This document shows, piece by piece, positions 44,226 through 53,582 of a stretch of DNA of 64,000 nucleotides. The DNA is taken from NCBI RefSeq assembly GCF_002994615.1, contig NZ_PVNK01000242.1:47399-111398 (forward strand). The letters are read 5' to 3'. The notes below the pieces were generated by a model. That model did not search any database, was not told where the DNA came from, and was given only the letters and a program-made list of their open reading frames with translations. This DNA comes from Enhygromyxa salina (GTDB lineage Bacteria; Myxococcota_A; Polyangia; Nannocystales; Nannocystaceae). Position numbers and translations under genes: made by a program. Numbering within the stretch: position 1 is the first letter of the stretch; every line of letters starts with the position of its first letter.

Positions 44226-47200
44226 TCAGCGCACGGTCGGGTCGTTCCAGGAGAAGCCCACGCCGTTGACGGGGTCCTCGTCAGGCGGCATGTGCCGCGG
44301 CTTGTAACAGCTGAGGCTACCCGGCGGGCACCACTCGAGGTCGGTCTCGACCGCGCTGACGAGCGTCACGTGCTTGGTCTTGGCCAGGGCGAACACGTGC
44401 ATCTTGGTGGGTGCGCGTCCGCGGCGGCCCGCGAGGTTGACGTTGTACTCGGCCTCGAGCTCCCACGGCAGCTCTTCGGCCACGCCGATCAGGCACGGCG
44501 CGCTGTGGGTCCAGACGCACAAATAGGCGGTGAACTTGGTCCGCAACCACACGCGATCGATGTCGAAGTGGCCGAGGGTCGGGGGGTGGATGTCCCACCC
44601 CTGACTGGGCGCGTCCTCGGCCTGGATCCAGCAGTGCGCGCCGATCGGCTTGGTCTTTGCGTGGAGGCTCAGGGCGTCTTGGGCGTTGGGCTGGGCCACG
44701 GTCAAGACCCCGTGGCGCGCGGTCCAGTGGGTCATCACGCCAGCGGGTGCGCTCTTGTCGACGACCGGCGCGGTGTCGCTCGGCTGGGGATTCAAGCGCG
44801 CATAGGCAGCGCCCCCGGCGTCGCGCTGCAGGGGTATGGAGCGCAAGGTCCAGGTGTCGCCGCTGCCGTCGGTGGTGATGTAGCTGGCGCCGGTCGAGTC
44901 GCTGCGGATGTTGTTGATCCAGCCGGCCGAGACCTTGTCGAGGCCGCGCCTGCCGTCGACGCCGCCGCCGATCAGCCGGATCTTGGTCTGAAGTCGGACC
45001 GGAGCTGATTCGTTGCCCCCCTGGCTGCCGAGCACGATGTCGCCGTGGTTGAGCCAGCAGCCGCCCGGGTGCTTGGTGAACTTGTGCTTGCTCTCGAGCC
45101 GCTCGACCTTGAGCAGGACCAGGTTCAAGCACAGAAACTCGGCGGTGTCGTCGAACGCGGCCCCGCCCGCGACGTCGACGCTGGCCTTGACGTGGAAGGT
45201 GCCGGTCGCGTCGGTCTCGACCTCGAGAAACTCGTTGTTGGGCCCGCTTTCGTGAATCGTCGGGAGCGGGCGCTGGGACGCGGCCTGCACCTGGGCGTGA
45301 TCATCGGGCGCGCGCTCGATGTGCCACACGTAGCGCGAGCCAGCGGGCATCCGCGCCGTGGCCTCGAGCCGCAGCGGGCCACAGACCCCCTCACGCTGGG
45401 CGTCGACCAGCGGTGGACGGCGATCGGCGGTCGCCGACAACAGCACGACGGGCGCGTTGGCGGTGAGATCGGTCGTGTCTGCGCCCTCGACCGTGGGCCG
45501 CGTCGGGAGGTTGAGCGTGGTGCTGTCGTTGAGCTGCCGCACGGTCCGCGGCGGGGTGACCGGGAGCGTCGCCGTGAGCGTGACCATCTCGAACTCGCGC
45601 TTGTTGCCCGTGTCGACGTTGGACATCTTGACCAGCTCCGCGTCGGCGTTTGCGGCCTCGGCCTCGCCGTGCACCGACCACCCCATCAGCCGGACCATGC
45701 ACATCCCGCAAAAGTGCTGCGACGAGACGTGATAGTTCATGATGCAGTTGTCGTGCTCATTGTCCGGGACCGCGATGTGGACCGCCGGCTTGGCGCCCTG
45801 CTCGTGGGGTGAGTGGGGCAAGAACAGCGCGTGGCCGAGCTCGTGGGCCGCGACCAGGTCGAGGGCCTTGAGCCCGCCCCCACCGAGCGCGGGGTCATCC
45901 TGGAGGTACGCGTAGGCGCAGGTCTCGGTCGCGATCGAAGAATTGGTCCCGCCCGCCCGCGACTCCCCCGCGTGGGTCGCCATCTGCTGGAACAGGAAGA
46001 AGAACACGCCCTTGTCTGCGGCGTGGTTCGCGGCGACGTACTCGCGCATGACCCGGGTCGAGATGCCCTTGCTGACCTGGCTGTAGCTTTGCTGGCTCAA
46101 GCCCACGGCACACAGCGGATTGAGCGCGTCCTCGACGGTCTGGCGGTCGGCGGGCGCGTTCATGCGCTGGACCGCGACGACGTTGAGCGCGATGTTGCCG
46201 CGAACCACCGTGAGGTTGGGCCCCGGCGCGAGGTGCTGGCCGAGCGCGTGGTGGACGTAGATCGTGTAGCCAGGCCCGACCTGCTCGCGGTGGATGACGA
46301 AGCCCCGGGTGTGGGTGCCCGGGTGCTCGACCGGCTCGCCAGGCCTGAGGCTGTGGTCGTTGACGGCGCCCGTGACCTGGACCTGCCACACGCCCGTAGC
46401 CGCCAGCGCGCTCACGTGGGCCGGGGCGTTGAGCGGATCACCAAATTGGACGCAGTCGGGCCCGGCCTGGTCGGCGCCGAGCATGGTCCCGAACCACACC
46501 TTGTTTTGGTAGGTCATGTAGTCGGTCACGCCGAGGAAGAACGAGTCCTCCCAGCTCCCGACGTTGACGGTCGCGGGCGGGGCCATCTCCAGCTCGATCC
46601 GCGCCTCCTCGAAGATGCCCTCGACCGTGGCCGTGTTGACGTTGCCCACGGTCCCGTCGGCCCGGTAGATCCAGGCGTTGACTCGGCGCCAGATCTCGAA
46701 CACCCCGCTCGACGCCTGCGGCAGCGCCGAGGCCCGCAAGTTCGGGCCGGTCTCGTCGTAGGGGAAGTCGCGGGTCAGGAGGTAGACCGAGATCCGGTAG
46801 CGGTCGCCTGCGATGCGCGAGGGCTGGAACATCACGCCGGTCGAGCCCGCCGCGACCCCGGACTTGCGGGGCTTGCTGCGCCCGGCCCAGCGACGCGCGG
46901 GACAGTCCAAGACCTCGAAGGGCGGCTCGTTGGGCAGCAGCGCCGCGGTCGCAGCCGTGTAGTTGGCCGCGGCCTCGGTCGGGAACACCCGCGCCGCGCC
47001 CCGGCCTCGCTTGCCGCCGTGCTGACGGTGGCAATTGTTCGAGCCCTCGGGCGCCTCGCCGGCCTCGGCCTCGACCTCGACGAGGTGATCGAGGGCGTGG
47101 GTCAGGTAGTCGCGGGTGCGCTGGGGCGCGGCGCCAGCCCACGTGGTGACCTTGTTGGCCGGGTCGTCCTCCCAGTCCCACAAGAACTCGGCCGCGCCCA

Positions 47201-48236
47201 GGGCCCAGGGGGCGGCCGTGGCCTGAGTCACCACCCCGTCGGAGCGCAGCAGCGTGATCGCGGCCTGGACCGGGATCAACGGCCCGTCGCCCCACATCTG
47301 CTTGTAGCTGCGAAACGGCAGATCCGTGCCTGACTGCCCGTCGAGGTTGGTCGTGAACAGGTTGCTGTCGAGGGTCAGGCGGTGGTCGGCGGTGTCGAGC
47401 TCGACGCCCGCGACGACCGCGTTGGCCTTGAGCTCTTGGAGCAGCGCGACCTCGTAGGCGCGGACGTCGGCCTGGAAGCGCGCGTCGACGTCGTTGCGAG
47501 CGAGCGGGATCACGGCCTCGTCGCCCCACTCGAGCCGGATCGAGTCGACGAGCAGCTCGAAGTAGGTCCAGGCCTCGCCGAGCTTCGTCCACGCCCTGCG
47601 CTTGGGCTTGACGCTGAGCTTGAGCTTGTAGGGCGAGCTGGCCACGTCGACGACCTGACCGTCGACCCGGGCGTCGACCGCGGCGAGGCGCCCGTCCCAG
47701 ACCAGGTCGTCGTTCTGGAGGCGCACGGGCCCGTTGGCGTCGCGGGGCTCGAGCCGACGGTTGGCCGAGCTGTAGTCGAGCGCGACGCTGAGCAGCGGGT
47801 TTGGATCGCCGATCCGAAACACCTCGAGCGTGGCCTCTCGGATCCGCGTGGGCTTGTGGAGGACGTACTTGATCGTGCAGACCTCGCCGCCGACGCCGAG
47901 GTTGGCGGCGCTCGGATCACCGGGCACGAAGTGAAGGCGCCCAGGCGCCGCGCTCGCGAGCTGGGCGTGCGCGCGGTCCCATTCGTAATAGCCGTGCTGC
48001 TTGGCCCGGACCGGAGAGTAGCTGGTCGAGCGCTGGGGGCCGATCTCGAGCCAGACCTCCCGGACGCCGCAGTAGCGCCGGGCGACGCGATTTCGCGCGA
48101 CGTCCTGGGTGTCGGCGCTGCGCTGGGCCGCGATCTTCTGGCGGGCGCGGAGCCGATCTTGGCGCGCGTGGGAGTCGCAGACGGGCGCGTCGGTGAACGC
48201 GTCGTAGTCGATATCCGGCGGGTAGGTGATCGGCAT
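44226..48236 (-). CDS. Very large metzincin-like zinc metalloprotease
   Basis: The 1336-residue protein carries the zinc site HELGHALFLPH (His798, Glu799, His802, His808), an HExxHxxxxxH pattern in which the usual metzincin Gly is Phe. A Met-turn candidate (NEHDNCIMNYHVSSQHF) follows about 30 residues later. The preceding ~790 residues and following ~500 are unrecognised, apart from Ig-like strands. There is no signal peptide, so export would need a dedicated apparatus. It follows a LysM/peptidoglycan-binding protein gene by 4 bases. That pairing suggests a delivered effector or surface protease; this is inference. Confidence 0.65.
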   Translation of the reverse strand: MPITYPPDIDYDAFTDAPVCDSHARQDRLRARQKIAAQRSADTQDVARNRVARRYCGVREVWLEIGPQRSTSYSPVRAKQHGYYEWDRAHAQLASAAPGRLHFVPGDPSAANLGVGGEVCTIKYVLHKPTRIREATLEVFRIGDPNPLLSVALDYSSANRRLEPRDANGPVRLQNDDLVWDGRLAAVDARVDGQVVDVASSPYKLKLSVKPKRRAWTKLGEAWTYFELLVDSIRLEWGDEAVIPLARNDVDARFQADVRAYEVALLQELKANAVVAGVELDTADHRLTLDSNLFTTNLDGQSGTDLPFRSYKQMWGDGPLIPVQAAITLLRSDGVVTQATAAPWALGAAEFLWDWEDDPANKVTTWAGAAPQRTRDYLTHALDHLVEVEAEAGEAPEGSNNCHRQHGGKRGRGAARVFPTEAAANYTAATAALLPNEPPFEVLDCPARRWAGRSKPRKSGVAAGSTGVMFQPSRIAGDRYRISVYLLTRDFPYDETGPNLRASALPQASSGVFEIWRRVNAWIYRADGTVGNVNTATVEGIFEEARIELEMAPPATVNVGSWEDSFFLGVTDYMTYQNKVWFGTMLGADQAGPDCVQFGDPLNAPAHVSALAATGVWQVQVTGAVNDHSLRPGEPVEHPGTHTRGFVIHREQVGPGYTIYVHHALGQHLAPGPNLTVVRGNIALNVVAVQRMNAPADRQTVEDALNPLCAVGLSQQSYSQVSKGISTRVMREYVAANHAADKGVFFFLFQQMATHAGESRAGGTNSSIATETCAYAYLQDDPALGGGGLKALDLVAAHELGHALFLPHSPHEQGAKPAVHIAVPDNEHDNCIMNYHVSSQHFCGMCMVRLMGWSVHGEAEAANADAELVKMSNVDTGNKREFEMVTLTATLPVTPPRTVRQLNDSTTLNLPTRPTVEGADTTDLTANAPVVLLSATADRRPPLVDAQREGVCGPLRLEATARMPAGSRYVWHIERAPDDHAQVQAASQRPLPTIHESGPNNEFLEVETDATGTFHVKASVDVAGGAAFDDTAEFLCLNLVLLKVERLESKHKFTKHPGGCWLNHGDIVLGSQGGNESAPVRLQTKIRLIGGGVDGRRGLDKVSAGWINNIRSDSTGASYITTDGSGDTWTLRSIPLQRDAGGAAYARLNPQPSDTAPVVDKSAPAGVMTHWTARHGVLTVAQPNAQDALSLHAKTKPIGAHCWIQAEDAPSQGWDIHPPTLGHFDIDRVWLRTKFTAYLCVWTHSAPCLIGVAEELPWELEAEYNVNLAGRRGRAPTKMHVFALAKTKHVTLVSAVETDLEWCPPGSLSCYKPRHMPPDEDPVNGVGFSWNDPTVR

Positions 48237-48240
48237 CGTC

Positions 48241-48876
48241 TCAGCTGTCGTGATGCTCGGCGAGCGCGGCGATCGTCGGCTCGTCGAGCTCGCCGCTGAC
48301 GCTCACCTCGTGATCGGCCTGGAAGGCCTCGAGCGCCGCGCGGGTGTCGTCGTCGAGCTGCCCCGAGCTCGGGCAGCCGTAGCCGAGGTTGGTCAGGCGG
48401 GCCTGGGCGCCGCGGATCGTCTCGACCGCATCGAGCCCGCCGAGCTCGAGCTCGTACTCCCAGATGTCGTCGGCCTCGACCTCGACCTCGAGCAGCGCGC
48501 GCCGCGAGCCCGGCGCGACCCAGACCTCGACCTTGCCGTCCGAGTCGGTCGCGCCCTCGTGGCGGACGCCGTCGACGGTCAGCGTGTAGGCCCGGTCTGC
48601 GAGCGCCTCGCCGTCGTCGGACACGAGGACCGAGAGCTTGGCCGGGACGCCCTTGATCTTGAAGGTGTGGCTGCTGTCGAGGGCGAGCTTGGCCTGCTTG
48701 GGCTCCCTGTCCGGGATCACGATCACGTCGCCCGGCGCGAGGCTGTTGGGGTTGCGCCGCGCGGCCCGGAGCTCGGCGTTGTCGGGCGCCTGCCACAGAT
48801 CGTCGGGGAACAAGCCATGGCGATGGGCAATGCTCGAGATGCACTCGCCCTGCCGAACTCGGTACGACGTCGCCAT
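48241..48876 (-). CDS. LysM and peptidoglycan-binding protein
   Basis: The 211-residue product has an N-terminal LysM domain (TSYRVRQGECISSIAHRHGL, then RNPNSLAPGDVIVIPD), a middle beta-sandwich (carboxypeptidase-regulatory-like, TLTVDGVRHEGATDSDGKVE) and a C-terminal peptidoglycan-binding-1 domain (AQARLTNLGYGCPSSGQLDD, TRAALEAFQADHEV). No signal peptide is present. In delta-proteobacteria this three-part plan often accompanies secretion-system cargo. ATG 48876 starts exactly at the LysM domain. Confidence 0.8.
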   Translation of the reverse strand: MATSYRVRQGECISSIAHRHGLFPDDLWQAPDNAELRAARRNPNSLAPGDVIVIPDREPKQAKLALDSSHTFKIKGVPAKLSVLVSDDGEALADRAYTLTVDGVRHEGATDSDGKVEVWVAPGSRRALLEVEVEADDIWEYELELGGLDAVETIRGAQARLTNLGYGCPSSGQLDDDTRAALEAFQADHEVSVSGELDEPTIAALAEHHDS

Positions 48877-48995
48877 CGACGACGAAGGTATCAGCTTCGT
48901 CGCGCTCGGGGGCCTACCCGCAGGAGTGGTGAAGCGCGATCGATCGCGCGCCCTCCCCACTTTCGCTCGGGGGTCCGCGGTGGGACACTGCGTTT

Positions 48996-49553
48996 GTGAT
49001 CGCCTGCAACATTCGGCTCGCCGGGGTCGAGTACATGTTCTGCGATGCTCGCCAGCGCGCGCCGAGCTCGGGCCGACGACTCACCGCCCGCGAGCTGCGC
49101 GGCCTCCTGGCTGCCCACGGCTCCAACCCGCGGGTTCGCGCCTTGCTGAGCGAGCTCGACCGCGCTCGACCCGAGCGCCTGCGCCACGACCTCGGACGCA
49201 GGCGCGAGCGGCCGTCCGCGCGAGCAGTCAACGCCCTGCGCTGCTACGAGCTCGACACCGCGATCCCAAAGATCTCGCCCACGGCGATCCCCGAGCTCGC
49301 GCCCCCCGTCGCCTCGACCTTCGAGCCCAGCCCGATGTTCGACGAGCAACCGCACTGGGTCGAGCTTTGCCTCGTCGGTGAGAACGAAGAGCCGATCCCT
49401 GGCGTGCGCTGCGAGGTCACCTTGCCGAGCGGCAAGGTCGTGCGCCGCCGCAGCGACCGTCACGGGCTCGTGCGCATCGAGGGCATCACGACCCCGGGGG
49501 CCTGCAGTCTGACCCTGCCCGATCTCGATCAGAACGCGTGGGAGCCCGCCTGA
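48996..49553 (+). CDS. Hypothetical protein with C-terminal regulatory-like beta domain
   Basis: A 185-residue protein. The first ~100 residues are basic and unrecognised. The last ~70 (HWVELCLVGENEEPIPGVRC, EVTLPSGKVVRRRSDRHGLV, then LPDLDQNAWEPA) look like the small beta-sandwich seen in LysM/cargo gene neighbourhoods and in the middle of the divergent 48241 gene. A shared role with the LysM/metalloprotease pair is plausible. The GTG start has no clear ribosome site. Confidence 0.55.
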   Translation: MIACNIRLAGVEYMFCDARQRAPSSGRRLTARELRGLLAAHGSNPRVRALLSELDRARPERLRHDLGRRRERPSARAVNALRCYELDTAIPKISPTAIPELAPPVASTFEPSPMFDEQPHWVELCLVGENEEPIPGVRCEVTLPSGKVVRRRSDRHGLVRIEGITTPGACSLTLPDLDQNAWEPA

Positions 49554-49572
49554 GCGCCCGCCCAAGTCGAGC

Positions 49573-50523
49573 TCAGCGGTAGTCCGTGGCCTCGACCCCG
49601 AGCTCGTCGACCCAGGGGAAGGGATCGTTGCTGCTCGGGATGTCCTGACCCGGCCCGCGCTCGGTCAGGCGCAGGATCAAGGTCGAGAACGCGATCGACT
49701 TGCTCAGCTCCCGCATCTGCGCGCGCATCAGCTCGAGCTCGAGGGTGACCTCGTCGAGCGCCCGGCGGATCTCGAGGGCCTGCTCGACCGACACCGCCTT
49801 GTCGAGCAGCACCTGCAGGTGCGCTTGCATCTGCGTGAGCACGCGGATCCGGGCCTCGAGATCGGTGTACTGCGCGGTCACGTCGAGGGCCTCGAGCAAG
49901 CGGTAGTCGACGACGCCGAGCTCGGCGACGGCGTTCATCGCCGCTTCGAGCTGCGCGGCCGGGATCCGCAGCACGACCTGGTCATCGATCCGCTGGTGGA
50001 GCCAGCCGCCGTAGCGATCGGGCAGGCTCTCGACGAACGCGAGGGCCTGCTCGAGGTCGTAGACGCTGACCTGCATCGTCGCGGTGTAGATGATCTGGCG
50101 CTTTTGTGCGCTCGTGGGCGCCTCGTCGAGCTCCGGGGCCTCGACCTCGAGGGGCGTCGACCTTGGTTCGGCGACGGTGCTGGTGTCGTCCGTGGCCGCT
50201 GCATCAGTTGGCACCTCGGCCAGCTCGGGCTCGCCTTTGTTGCGAGTGAACGACGCTTTTCGCTTCTTGGCCATCCGCGGCTCGGGCGGGGCCGGGGCCA
50301 GACTCTCGGCCATCACCTCTTCGGACACGTCGCTCCGATAGCCGTAGTCGCCCTCGGCCGCGTACCCGTCACCGCCGCCGTAGTCGTTGTAGGACGGCGC
50401 CGAGGGACCGTAGCTACCGGACTTGCTCTTGCACGCCGACAGCCACAGCGGCAGCGCACAGATCAACAGGGGGAGCAGGACCGCGAGGGCTCGGCGGGGA
50501 CGGCGACTGGCTGCGGGTTGCAT
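49573..50523 (-). CDS. DUF4349 lipoprotein
   Basis: The 316-residue protein has a signal peptide with lipobox (PLLICALPLWLSAC), a disordered linker rich in Ser, Tyr, Gly and acidic residues, and a DUF4349 domain: AQKRQIIYTATMQVSVYDLE, LPDRYGGWLHQRIDDQVVLR, then a long coiled coil ending MRELSKSIAFSTLILRL. Most family members have a C-terminal membrane helix, which is absent here. The function is unknown; envelope location. Confidence 0.75.
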   Translation of the reverse strand: MQPAASRRPRRALAVLLPLLICALPLWLSACKSKSGSYGPSAPSYNDYGGGDGYAAEGDYGYRSDVSEEVMAESLAPAPPEPRMAKKRKASFTRNKGEPELAEVPTDAAATDDTSTVAEPRSTPLEVEAPELDEAPTSAQKRQIIYTATMQVSVYDLEQALAFVESLPDRYGGWLHQRIDDQVVLRIPAAQLEAAMNAVAELGVVDYRLLEALDVTAQYTDLEARIRVLTQMQAHLQVLLDKAVSVEQALEIRRALDEVTLELELMRAQMRELSKSIAFSTLILRLTERGPGQDIPSSNDPFPWVDELGVEATDYR

Positions 50524-50574
50524 CGCCCGGCCATCATAGCGCGAGCGAGCGCGGGCGCTCGGCGACGATCCCCC

Positions 50575-51225
50575 TCACTTGAAGTTCTGCACGGCCCAGT
50601 AGTCGCCCCCACCGGTCTGGTAGAAGCCACACGCGACCTTGGTGAAGCTCGGGTTGCTCATATTGAGGAAGTGCCCGTGCTCCGAGAAGGGCTCGCCGGG
50701 GCCCTCGGCCCACATCTGCGCCAGGCAGCCATCGAGGAGCTGGTCGGGGGGCCCGGGCCAGCCGGGGCACTCGTTTTGGGCCGACTCCCCGCACGCCCCG
50801 AACGCCCCGTGCGGCGTGTTGGTCATCGCGTCACTCTCGGCCTCGTCGTTGGAGCAGACCTCGGCCTCGGTCCAGCGCTCGAGCGGGGCCAGGTCGAGGG
50901 TCGCGCGGTACATGTTGATGATCTCGACGCAGTAGTCGGCGTCGCCCTTGTAGGGGTTGCCGGGGTCGCCCGTGTCGCCGTCGCCCGTGTCGCCGTCGCC
51001 CGTGTCGCCGTCGCCGTCGCCCGTGTCGCCGTCGCCCGTGTCGCCGTCGCCCGTGTCGCCGTCGCCCGCGTCGCCGTCGCCCGCGTCGCCGTCGCCCTGG
51101 TCGGCGCCGGTCATCTCACCGTCGCTGGTCTCGGCCGCGTCGCCCAAGCTCTCGCCGTCCGAGACCTCGCCATGGCAAGCGAGCCCAGCCACACAGACAC
51201 ACGCGAGGAGACCAAGTCGGCGCAT
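50575..51225 (-). CDS. CAP/SCP-domain lipoprotein with Gly-Asp linker
   Basis: The 216-residue protein has signal MRRLGLLACVCVAGLAC, a linker of GDGDTGDGD repeats (about residues 42-92) and a CAP domain (YCVEIINMYRATLDLAPLER, EHGHFLNMSNPSFTKVACGF, YWAVQNFK). The usual catalytic-like residues are seen as HGAFG and the EHGH segment. CAP proteins are secreted and bind lipids or glycans. ATG 51225 begins the signal peptide. Confidence 0.8.
   Translation of the reverse strand: MRRLGLLACVCVAGLACHGEVSDGESLGDAAETSDGEMTGADQGDGDAGDGDAGDGDTGDGDTGDGDTGDGDGDTGDGDTGDGDTGDPGNPYKGDADYCVEIINMYRATLDLAPLERWTEAEVCSNDEAESDAMTNTPHGAFGACGESAQNECPGWPGPPDQLLDGCLAQMWAEGPGEPFSEHGHFLNMSNPSFTKVACGFYQTGGGDYWAVQNFK
50964..51101. 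repeat. Tandem Gly-Asp codon repeat in the CAP lipoprotein
   Basis: The same degenerate 9-base unit as at 20191-20336 (GTGTCGCCGTCGCC steps) encodes the Gly-Asp-Thr linker on the minus strand. Near-identity of the two tracts in unrelated genes makes recombination or slippage likely. Confidence 0.8.
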
Positions 51226-51377
51226 GCCCGGATGGTACCTCACCTCGACTGGAGCGTTCGCTACCGGCCGCGCAGCGGCCATGCGTGGAAAAAAGGCCCC
51301 CTCCGCTCCCCCCAAGCGCTCGCCTTGCGGCTCGTACGAGCCCTAAATCATTCAGCTTTTTCAATCCAACGCTTGAT

Positions 51378-51543
51378 CTAGCAGCCCGGGGTGCAATGCC
51401 TCGCGCCGCCTCGCTTGGCCTGTTCACCGAGGGCTTTGTCGCCAAAACTAGCAGTACGCCCGGTACAGCGGCGTTTTGGCTTCGCGCCCTCGGCGAAAAT
51501 TCCGGCGCGAGGCGACACGATGCATTACACCCCGGGCTGCTAG
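51378..51543. mobile_element. 166-bp fold-back (MITE-like) element, copy 2
   Basis: The same length and sequence as the element at 9910-10075 but in the opposite orientation, with the ~22-bp terminal inverted repeat (one mismatch in the right arm). Its right end, CTGCTAG, overlaps and supplies the stop codon (TAG, minus strand, 51540-51542) of the TPR gene, so insertion may have shortened that protein. Confidence 0.75.
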
Positions 51544-52049
51544 TCGATCGGCAGCTCTTGCTTGTACTGCGGCGGCGGCTTGAGCTTCTCGCGCCGGATG
51601 ACGCGGACGCACGCGTTCCAGCGCAGGACGGCGTCTTCGTTGCCCTCGGGTCGGAGCTTCTCCGCGGCCTCGTAGAGATCCATGGCGTCGCGCAGGCCGT
51701 CATAAGCGAACGCTGCCGCGTGCCCGCGATCGAGAAAGCCAAGCGCCTCGCGCTCGGTGACCAGGCCGCGGTAATACAAGCGCGAGTACTCGTCGCCGAG
51801 CTTGTCGACGTGCTTCATGATCGCGGCCGTGCGCGGCGACTTGCGGATCCCGGCGTACTGATCGCTCATCGCCAAGATCAGCTCGAGCCGCGCATCCTCG
51901 TTGTCGGGCTCGACGGCGAGGATGTCGAGGCAGATGCTCTCGGCTTGGCGTGGATCGTTGAGATCCCGATATTTGCGCGCCTTGCCCAGCGCGTGGGCGA
52001 TGCTCCCGTGGTGGATCTTCTTGAGCTCGAAGGTGTCTGACTCATTCAT
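51540..52049 (-). CDS. TPR-like soluble protein, 3' end in fold-back element
   Basis: The 169-residue protein has TPR-like helices (HALGKARKYRDLNDPRQAES, ICLDILAVEPDNEDARLELI; later AYDGLRDAMDLYEAAEKLRP). There is no signal peptide or membrane segment. The stop codon lies in the inverted repeat of the fold-back element. The 288-base gap upstream (52050-52337) is AT-richer and shows no gene. Confidence 0.65.
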   Translation of the reverse strand: MNESDTFELKKIHHGSIAHALGKARKYRDLNDPRQAESICLDILAVEPDNEDARLELILAMSDQYAGIRKSPRTAAIMKHVDKLGDEYSRLYYRGLVTEREALGFLDRGHAAAFAYDGLRDAMDLYEAAEKLRPEGNEDAVLRWNACVRVIRREKLKPPPQYKQELPID

Positions 52050-52337
52050 CTTGGACCTGTCGGTTCAAAGTGGCCGGGGCGTGTAATAACGATCAACGAC
52101 CCGCTCCTTCATTGGAATAGCGGTCGCGAGGGTCCGCCAAGTGCGGGTAAATGTGTTGGCATTGGCATCCTGTTCCGATCCACGAGCTATCTCGCATTCT
52201 TACCAGAGCCGCGCATAACACGCAAGGAACCCAAGGCGCCATTTTGGTCTGCGAGGTTGGTCAATGGATAAATTTTTGCGCTGTACTGCCAAGGCTGTCG
52301 AGCCGGATAATTGCGCGAGTGATCCAGGGCGGCGGAC

Positions 52338-53447
52338 TCACTCACTCGGCGCACGCTGCGCGACGCCCACAGATTGAGCGGCGCGCCCGACCAGCGCCTT
52401 CGAGGCCGCGCACACGAAATTGCGGCGGGTCGGGGGCGGGTCGCAGTAGCGCTCGAGCACGAGCTGATAGAGGCTCGCAGCGCGGGGGTCGTCGTAAAGA
52501 TGGAGGACCCGGGCGAACAGGTAGAGGCGCCAGGGATCCTCGATTCGGGCGAGGCTGGCCTCGTCGAGGGCCGGGGCGCGAACCTCGAGGCTGACCGGCA
52601 GCGTCGGGGCTCGACGTTCGGGCACCAACACGATCGATGTGACGGTGCTCTGAGCGTAGAACGAGGCCGGATGCGGCGCCCTCCCGGGCACCCCGGGCAC
52701 GACGGCGGGCGGCGGATCGCCGAGCTCACCGAGCAAAGGCGCGGCCCTCGGCCGCGAGGGATCGACGGTGAACGCCGGAAAGTTGGACCACGCGTCGGCG
52801 AAGATCGGCTGGTCGAGGGTCGGACCGGTGACGAGCACGAGCTCGTGACCGCTGCGAATCGAGGCCATGTTCACGTCGAGCTGCGGGGCCCAGGCCAGCG
52901 CGGGCTCGAGCGCGGTGTCCAAGAGCAGCGCGAGCAGGTGGTTTTGCCCCTCGCAGTTGGTGCCGCCGCGGACCAGACGCGCGAACACGCCGTCGCCAAA
53001 GCGCGGATCGCCGACGTAGGCCAAATAGCCGATCTCGTCCTCCTCGGCTCCAAAGTGCTCGATCTTGATCTCGAGCTGGTTGAGGGTCTTGGCCCGGACG
53101 ACGCTCGTCGCTTCGCGCGCGAGGCCCTCGGGGTCTCGCTCGTCAAAGCCCGCGAGCTCGCGCTCGACCCAGGCCCAAGCCAGGGTCTGGCCCATCGCGA
53201 GGACAAACTCTCGATCGCGCTTGGGGAGGCCTTCGAGCCAGCTCTCGAACCCATCCTCGCCGCTGGTGAAGTACTCCGGGTAGCGATCCACGAACCACAG
53301 CGCGGCCTCGACCGGGGGCACCTCGAGCTCGACTCGGAAGCGCGCGGGCGGCTCGGGCGGCGGCGGCAGCCACAGGCCCATGAAGATCGCGGCGAACCCG
53401 AGGATCGCCGCCAGCGGCAGCGCAACACGCCGAGGCGGGATGTTCAC
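52338..53447 (-). CDS. Membrane-anchored transglutaminase-like protein
   Basis: The 369-residue protein has an N-terminal hydrophobic anchor (residues 8-27). A Cys-His-Asp series then fits the transglutaminase-like fold: Cys165 in GGTNCEGQNHLLALLLD, His201 in IRSGHELVLVTG and Asp218 in FADAWSNFP. The family includes peptidases and cross-linking enzymes. The rest is unrecognised. It faces a divergent YkgJ-type gene across 135 bases. Confidence 0.55.
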   Translation of the reverse strand: MNIPPRRVALPLAAILGFAAIFMGLWLPPPPEPPARFRVELEVPPVEAALWFVDRYPEYFTSGEDGFESWLEGLPKRDREFVLAMGQTLAWAWVERELAGFDERDPEGLAREATSVVRAKTLNQLEIKIEHFGAEEDEIGYLAYVGDPRFGDGVFARLVRGGTNCEGQNHLLALLLDTALEPALAWAPQLDVNMASIRSGHELVLVTGPTLDQPIFADAWSNFPAFTVDPSRPRAAPLLGELGDPPPAVVPGVPGRAPHPASFYAQSTVTSIVLVPERRAPTLPVSLEVRAPALDEASLARIEDPWRLYLFARVLHLYDDPRAASLYQLVLERYCDPPPTRRNFVCAASKALVGRAAQSVGVAQRAPSE

Positions 53448-53582
53448 AGGGCATCCCCCGCCAGGTCGGTCCCGCCCATCGCCGCGAAGATATCACTCAG
53501 GCCAGCGACGCGGCTGGATCTACGCTCGGTGCCCACGACCTGCGCAGTTGCGTGGCCCCCGACGCGATGCGAAAAAGCGCCG

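Noticed and set aside
45813..47333. 506-codon plus-strand frame inside the metalloprotease gene
   Set aside because: Arg/Gly/Val-rich antisense shadow without domain similarity; the minus-strand frame has the zinc site.
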